A DNA stretch of 64,000 nt from contig CM052356.1 in NCBI GenBank assembly GCA_028551475.1, positions 1,002,001-1,066,000 on the forward strand, given 5' to 3'. Position 1 is the stretch's first letter, and each line of letters opens with the position of its first letter. The position numbers and the translations under genes are program-made. Below are positions 57,362 to 64,000 of this stretch, piece by piece. The notes beneath the pieces are model-generated. The model made no database searches, had not been told where the DNA came from, and saw only the letters and a list, made by a program, of their open reading frames with translations. The stretch is from Casuarina equisetifolia (lineage: Eukaryota > Streptophyta > Magnoliopsida > Fagales > Casuarinaceae).

Positions 57362-57879
57362 AGCTTCGGAAGCTCCGAAGTAGAGAGAGAAATGGGCGGC
57401 TTTGCCAAGCCTGACCACATTAACTCAGGAAGCTCTTTCTCTCTTGCTGTTATTTAATAGGTTCACAAACTGACACCCAAGCCCTACGCTTGCTTTTGTT
57501 TCGATGGGCACTCATCACCTTGTCGGAAGCTCCAACAGAAATGACTTCAACACCTTCTCGGTTCTTAGTTGGACACCATTGGTTCACCCGACGGCCTTCA
57601 GCTTGAAGTGTGGAGGATGTGAGCACGAGTTCTCATCTTCAACTCATGCGATCGCCACGGAAGAGTTACATAAATTGCAACGAGAGATGTTTGAAGAGCT
57701 TTGTTTATGTGGGAGAAGTTGTTTGTAGGTGAATTGATTTGCAAAGGAAAGAAACTCTTTTCATTATTTTAGTACTATGTTAGAGAAGCTTATTATCTTT
57801 CTAAAATTAATGTATAAGAAGGAGATACATGTTTTATTTTAAAGATGATTTTTTACAAGGTTTTAAATAATAAAAAGCA
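57362..57879. other. Former upstream region of KAS III, no gene seen
   Basis: Moderate-GC sequence at 57370-57730 contains an open frame on the plus strand (57504-57728, 74 codons) with no recognised similarity. It probably includes the upstream promoter of KAS III, now separated from the coding region by the 5.4-kb element. Confidence 0.35.
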
Positions 57880-57909
57880 TTTTTATTTTTATTTTTATTT
57901 TTATTTTTA

Positions 57910-57940
<31 letters not shown>

Positions 57941-57970
57941 TTTATTTTTATTTTTATTTTTATTTTTATT
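57880..57970. repeat. (ATTTTT)n microsatellite
   Basis: About 15 copies of the six-base unit attttt with one shortened copy in the middle, making an A/T-only run of 90 bases. Confidence 0.92.
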
Positions 57971-60900
57971 ATAACTTATGTATTCAAATTCATATATGCG
58001 GAATTTTGAATTTTACAGTTAAAGTATCCACTAACTCATCATTAAGCTAACAAGGTAGGTCATAACTTTTATTAGACAAAGAATCTCATATTAGAGATAA
58101 GAATATTTATAATATGCATTGTAAAGTTTAAACAACTTTTTTTCTTAATGAGATTTTTAAAAAAAGGTAAACGCTTAAGACTTTTACAAATCAAGAGTTA
58201 ATCTTTCTTTTATGTAATCTAACTTAATTGAAAAAAGGGACTGGTAATTCATTGATAAAAAAATTGAGCTTTGACTCTAAAAAAAATAAACAAATGTTTT
58301 CACATCGGAGAGTATTTGTAATATGTTATAAAACTTAAACAACCTCTCTCCTTGAGGAGGTATTTTGCAATTTTTACACCAATTTTTAACATATGATAAA
58401 CAATAACAGCCAAGTTTCTATTCATGCCTTTGAATTTTGATAATCAGTGTTAAATTTCTCCCTTAACAAAGTCATGCTTCAAGCAAATGACAGGATCATT
58501 TATTCGAAAACATATCTTGCTTGCACGGCTATGCTTTATTTATGTAGAGAGGTAAATAATGAATGGCGTGACTTTTGGAGATGGTGGTTCGGCCTTTCAA
58601 AGGATTTGCAGACACTCCGCGGCTGAAATGGTATTCCCCTTGGCCTTTGTTTGGTTATGTATAACAAGTTGATGATCCTTATTAAAAAAACATGAAGAGT
58701 AGAGCAATGAATTTTCGCATGATGTGACAGAAAACTATAAAATATAGCAAATGTGGTCGGCTTGGAAGGTTGGTAGAGAAGAATATTAGGGAGGAGAGAA
58801 GAAGATGTACAAGAAACCCAATTTCATTTTGCTATAAGCTTCTTGTTAGAAGTCAATATAAAATTAAAATTGGTGGCAGAAATTTATTTCAGAAAGCAGT
58901 TGGAACTAGAATAAGACAGCAAGTTTCATACCAAACAAGAAAAGTATATTATAATATTCATTGTTGGAATATAATGTTCTTTCTCAACATTGTTTCAAGC
59001 ATAGTCAATTTTGATCTACAGATTGTTATTTATTTTGGTAAAGATATACCTACTTTCATTTTTTAGACTCTTTTGATTTTAAAACTTCTAATATTCAATA
59101 TGATGCTTTCAAAACTAAGATTTGGAAACAACTAATGACTTATACTGGAAAAATATGATATTTAGATAATATTTAAGGTAAAATTATTTTCTATACTCAT
59201 AAACTAGTTTTTAATTTAGACTTTGAATCTATTTAAACCATCTTTAAAATTAATTTTTAATATCAAGTTAGAAAGTTTAAACTTATCTAAGAGTCAACTA
59301 AAGAGTATATAATATTTTTACATTATTAAAAAAAATAAGTAAAGTTTAAGTGATATAAAACTTACTTCATACTACCTTAGACGTGTATTGTGCCAATATC
59401 ATCATAAATAACCAATAACTTGTGAAAATTATTGTGGTATATAATTGAAAGTCATGAGAAGTTTTCACAATATACAATTATTTTAACAACATTACAGTTT
59501 GTATTGATTCACCATCAAATGATACATCTAGGCATTAATCTTCTAGATATCATATTGTGTTGTTTGGTTTCAAATCAGAGTTCGCATAATTTTCAGTTTT
59601 CTTTGAGAATCAATCTCCATTCCTTGGGATTTTTACTTTCTATCTTGGTATCAGACGGCCTACCGAGGAAAGCCTCCAATCCGTTTTTGATCCCCATTCG
59701 AAATGCCCTTCCAATCATCCGCTGTTCATACTGAAACCCAGTCAATCTATAGGGCAGACATGGCAATTCAAGCAAGGTGTGACATCAACGTGTGCAAACG
59801 ATGTTGACAAGGCTTAGACGTGTCATGATGACATGGCAAACATCATGAATTTTGGGTTTTAATATGGACCACCTTTGAGCATTAAATTTTGTAGGTAAGT
59901 CCGAAATTTCTGGTCTTTATTGCATCTCTTTTTGGGTTTGTGCTTTGCTAGCGCCATCAACTTCAGCACGATCCTCCATTTATTTTATTTTCAATTTGCG
60001 TGACTCTTTGAGATCTTCGTCCTTGCACCGATGGGGTTGCTCCAAAAAATGCAAAAAATCCTCGAAATTGTCATTCGGTGACTGGTCATGTGGGCTTCTG
60101 TTCGGGATTAGGCCCACTCTTGACCATGGGGATCTTTTGTATTATCGCTCCTTTCTTCAAACATTATTATGTTTTGTATTTCCAATTTACCAATTTATAC
60201 GGATATAATGGTGGGCTTAAGCGAGCTTGGATTTACATCTAGGGAGGATGGGGAAAAAAAATGAAAATAAGAAGAACCAAAAAAAAAAGATAATTATTAA
60301 GTAATCTCTCTAAATGTAAAGGCAATGTCCCCAGTTTAATAGGATTCCTATAAATAAGATAATTTAAAACAAATTAAGGATTTAAAAAATATAAAAATTT
60401 TAGATAAATCAAAAACCCAAACAATTAAGGAAAAATAAACAAAATAAATAATTTCAAACAATAAAAAAAATTAAAAAATTAATAACTCAACAACTATTTT
60501 AAAAACTCTTAACATTAATTGCAAAAATTGGTTGGAATATTCATGAAATGCTCTTCAACCTTATTATTTTTGACTCACTAGATTACATTGTGGCCCAAAT
60601 AAGTAGTAATTGACAAGCTCAACATATAGGCTGGGCCATTAACTTGGGTTAGCATGGTTGCTCCTATATCACCAATTTAGTTGAAACTATTTAGGTACAA
60701 GATGCATGGTTATAATTTAAAGACAAGTAAATGTTGATTGTAAATTCATTGCTCAGCAAGAGAAAAATAAACTATTGAGAACAAGAATTATGTTTGGAAA
60801 TCTATATGCAAATGTAATTCCTAGTGACATAAGAATTTTCTTTCATTTTTATTTTTTTCTAAAGATATTTTGGATTCTTTATTTTTTATTACTATTTTTC

Positions 60901-63900
60901 ATGATTGAAAAGTTGGGTGGATCAATTTACGCTTAATGTGCTCCAATCCTTTCATCCCTTTTATTAGTGATGTGTTCTTGATCATGTACAAAAATCTTCA
61001 AGTATTTTCTCGTTTTTCATTATAACTCTTATTTTCTTCTATGGTTTAGAGATACATTTAAATCATATAAAAATAACATAGTCTTAACCAAGAAATGAAT
61101 AGCACATATAAAATTATTCGTATTCTACAAATCTCCTTCAAATGTATCTTGGAATGAGATTATTAGAGAAAGTCTCATATTGGATTAAAAAACATTTATA
61201 ATTTGCTTCATAAGTTTCTATAACTATTATCCTTAATAAAATCTTATGAGGGAAGGTAAACTTAGGTTTTCACATTGTATTAGAGCTAGTCATTCATTCA
61301 AGTAATCCAACTCATTGTAAAAAAAATAGGTCATTCCTTTATTGGTAAAAATACCAAACTTTATCTATGATTGAAATTTTAAATTGTAATGGATGAATAA
61401 AGTAATTAAATAAAAAAAATTAGGCTATGAAAATTTGTAAACTTTTTTTTAATATGTATTTATTGTATATAGTTTAAATAAAATGGTGAACATTTTCAAA
61501 AAAAAATACTAATAAAATATTAATTTAATTTATTAGAATCAAGAAAATAATATATAAAAGAGTATTTTTATTTAAAAATATTAAATTATTTTAGTAAATA
61601 TTTTATTGTATTATAGTTAAAAAATTTCAAACTTGATTTTGTTTTCAATGAATTGTAATGCTGCAATATAATCTTAAGTCTTTATATTATCTTATTTTTA
61701 AGTGAATAAATATATATTTATTTAAACAATTTAACTTGAATTAAGAAAAAAATATTAAATAAAATTTTTTACATTGGATAAAAAAATTGTAATATATTTT
61801 ATAAAGTCAAATAACTTTCCCTTTAATAAAATCTCTTGAAAGAAGCTAAATTTGAATTTTTCACAAAAGTGACATCCAACTGTACGCTTTTAGTGTGCAA
61901 AATGGAAACATTTTGGCTAATAATTACTACAAAAACTAACAACGACTCCATCCTCTTAGGATCACCGGAGATTGTTTCCTGTTCCGGGACTTGTTGATAG
62001 CTTCTGAAGCTCAGGCCACGAGCAATGGACACTTCAATGGCTAAGTTTGTCGAAAAGCAGAAGCAGCAACTTGCATTAGGTGGAAGCTCAGGGGCGGTTT
62101 TGAAATAAACACTTTTCTCCTAAGGGTTCCATGGTCGCTGAACTACGTCCCGTTCTGAAAAACCAGCTTCTCTTGTGATGTCACAGCCAGGTTGCATCCA
62201 ACGTACGACAGGACAGATCCCAGAATATTAGCGGACGATTAGAAGACAGACGGCCAGGATTTTAGATTCTACCAATAGTACCGACATTCAAAACGAAACG
62301 ACTAGCTTGTTCGCCAGAGCCTCGCGGCATTCCGAGGATTCTGTCATCGGCACCGAGTTTGTCAGTCAGCGACGGTCACCTTCCCCCATAAAGTTACGAC
62401 ATCGGGTAGGTAGACGGCTATGGAGGATATAATGTCAAAATTTTCCTATTTTTCGCTACATTTAAAATTACAAAAAAAGTCAAAAATATTTATAGCATTT
62501 TCTTGTCCCCATCAATTAAATAGTTTTCATATTGGGAATGAACATGAAGACATATTAAAAGCCCACAACTGCTAATGGTTAAGTTTAATTGAAGGATTTT
62601 ATTCATTTATTTTTATTTAATTTTTAAATTAAACTTTAAATTTTACTCTAACTCATCATTGATATGGTGTCACTATTATCAAGATAATCTATTAGTATGC
62701 AGTAGGATATTAGAGGTTCTATAGTGAGAAAAAAGAAACTTATAGTTAAATTTTAACAAAATGAATTTTTTAATTTTTTTTAATAATTCACTAATTCAAA
62801 TATCTTGAAGTGTTGAATTTAATTAAGAAATGATAAGCAATACTTGCTCATTATTAAAGTAAATGTTTGTTAACATTTTTTTTTAACTTTTTAATTAACG
62901 TTTGGATTAATCTAACAAAATTTCTTTGCTTTTTGAACTGCATGGCAAAGATACTCCATGTGAGATGGGGTTAAGAGGATCGGACAGAGTAAGTACTGAA
63001 TAAACAACACGGGAATTGTTCCTAAGTGTCTTTTTGAAAGTTTTGCATTGAAAGATTGGAAAGGCATCAAAGTTTAATGTCTCTATGCATGCATGCAGGT
63101 AAAGACTATTCTTTTTGAGTTGTATCCATCATGCTTTCAAGAGTGACAAGGCGCGGTCCTACAATCCTTTTCTAAACAGGTAAAGTGATATGCTTATGTG
63201 AAATTAATTAGAAATTTAAAGAGATACTTACTATAAATCTATTTTATTTATGAGTTAATTAAAACTACGAGGATCATTTTAAGGAGATATTACACTTAAT
63301 CTTAAACTTATTTGTATTATGTCAACAATTTATTTTCAACAAAGTACCAGAAAAGTTGGGGGGACACGAGTGCTCTTTCCAATGGATATCTCCTGTCGTG
63401 ACTGCGATCATTTACTAAGCTTTTAAATAGATGATGACAAGCTTATCTCCCTCCTTGAACCTTGATCCAAGGGGACTTTGTCATCTATGGTAATCTTTTC
63501 TCTGTATTACTTAAAACATTATCCTATACAAAGACGTCCTGTCAGTCTATCCGGCAGCTTTGCTTTATTCCTCGGGATGCATGAAACAATTGGCTTATGC
63601 GGCCGGTAAAGCTGTTAAATGTTTGTTCTAGCCTTCCCAATCATCCATGAACACCAGGCGTGCCGGTTCCTTGATAATGGAGGAAGAGGGCCACCTTTTA
63701 CTGGCGTTTCGTGCTGTTCTAGATATCCAGTCTGTGTCATGAGACTAACCAAGAGAGTAAGTATCTTATGGAAGGTATATTGAAGAGGTGAAAAGATTTT
63801 TTTTTTTTTTTTTAAAAAAAGCAAGTGAAGTTAGTTTATAAATTAAATGATATTTTTTATATTTACAAACACTCAATGATAAATATTTTTTTAATATAAA

Positions 63901-64000
63901 ACTTTTATCATTAATATTTTTTAACATAACTAAAATATTTTAAGTTTAATGTTGAATCGAGTAAAGTGAATATTCTTTGTATACCTATAGTAGTATAAAG
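57971..64000. other. AT-rich intergenic region, no gene seen
   Basis: Six kilobases without a supported gene. Short frames at 58770-59066, 59593-59775 (minus) and 59945-60208 do not resemble known proteins. A GC-richer stretch at about 61960-62410 could be the edge of an old promoter or gene relic. The region 60230-61800 is extremely AT-rich with homopolymer runs. Confidence 0.45.

Noticed and set aside
57504-57728. Small plus-strand protein upstream of KAS III
   Set aside because: No recognisable domain, no conserved pattern, and it probably overlaps the KAS III promoter region.
59593-59775. Minus-strand 60-codon frame with protein-like composition
   Set aside because: No recognised family, no splice partner exons nearby, and flanked by AT-rich spacer.

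Overview
The window is plant nuclear DNA, almost certainly from a eudicot. The evidence is spliced genes with GT-AG introns, plant-specific families (DC1, BAHD, plant trehalose-phosphate phosphatase, INAPERTURATE POLLEN1, MUR3-type GT47, plastid KAS III), an AT-rich background and many Copia LTR retrotransposon remains. Species cannot be read from the sequence. Genes are sparse (four intact in 64 kb), which fits a medium to large genome.

Layout. 1-20.9 kb is a graveyard. It holds a broken DC1 (Cys/His-rich) gene split by a small Copia remnant, a compact non-autonomous LTR element with perfect target-site duplications, a tRNA-derived SINE, three broken copies of one BAHD acyltransferase (vinorine-synthase type), a long minus-strand Copia element that itself received an insertion, and a two-exon transaldolase fragment. 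23.8-28.6 kb carries a complete trehalose-6-phosphate phosphatase gene on the minus strand: 11 coding exons, all in phase, 385 aa, with probable 5' UTR exons, a TATA box and an ABRE/G-box cluster further upstream. 28.9-40.1 kb is mostly gene-free, with several families of local tandem repeats. 40.2-44.5 kb holds a divergent pair, a single-exon INP1-like (DOG1-domain) gene on the minus strand and a single-exon GT47 xyloglucan-galactosyltransferase-like gene on the plus strand. 46.4-51.8 kb is a complete eight-exon plastid 3-ketoacyl-ACP synthase III gene (minus, 391 aa), convergent with the GT47 gene. Between them lies a partial duplication that copied the 3' ends of both genes. 51.9-57.3 kb is a young Copia element in the 5' UTR or core promoter of KAS III. 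57.3-64 kb is AT-rich intergenic DNA.

How the genes relate. They do not form a pathway operon. TPP acts in sugar signalling, INP1 in pollen aperture formation, GT47 in cell-wall xyloglucan and KAS III in plastid fatty-acid initiation. However, TPP, INP1 and the MUR3-like GT47 are also neighbours in Arabidopsis (At4g22580/At4g22590/At4g22600, from memory), so this is probably an old conserved block. I found no CRISPR array, rRNA cluster or convincing intact tRNA gene, and no clearly new biological system. The most useful leads are the microsynteny, the retroelement in the KAS III 5' region, the GT47/KAS III partial duplication and the shared decay of the BAHD copies.
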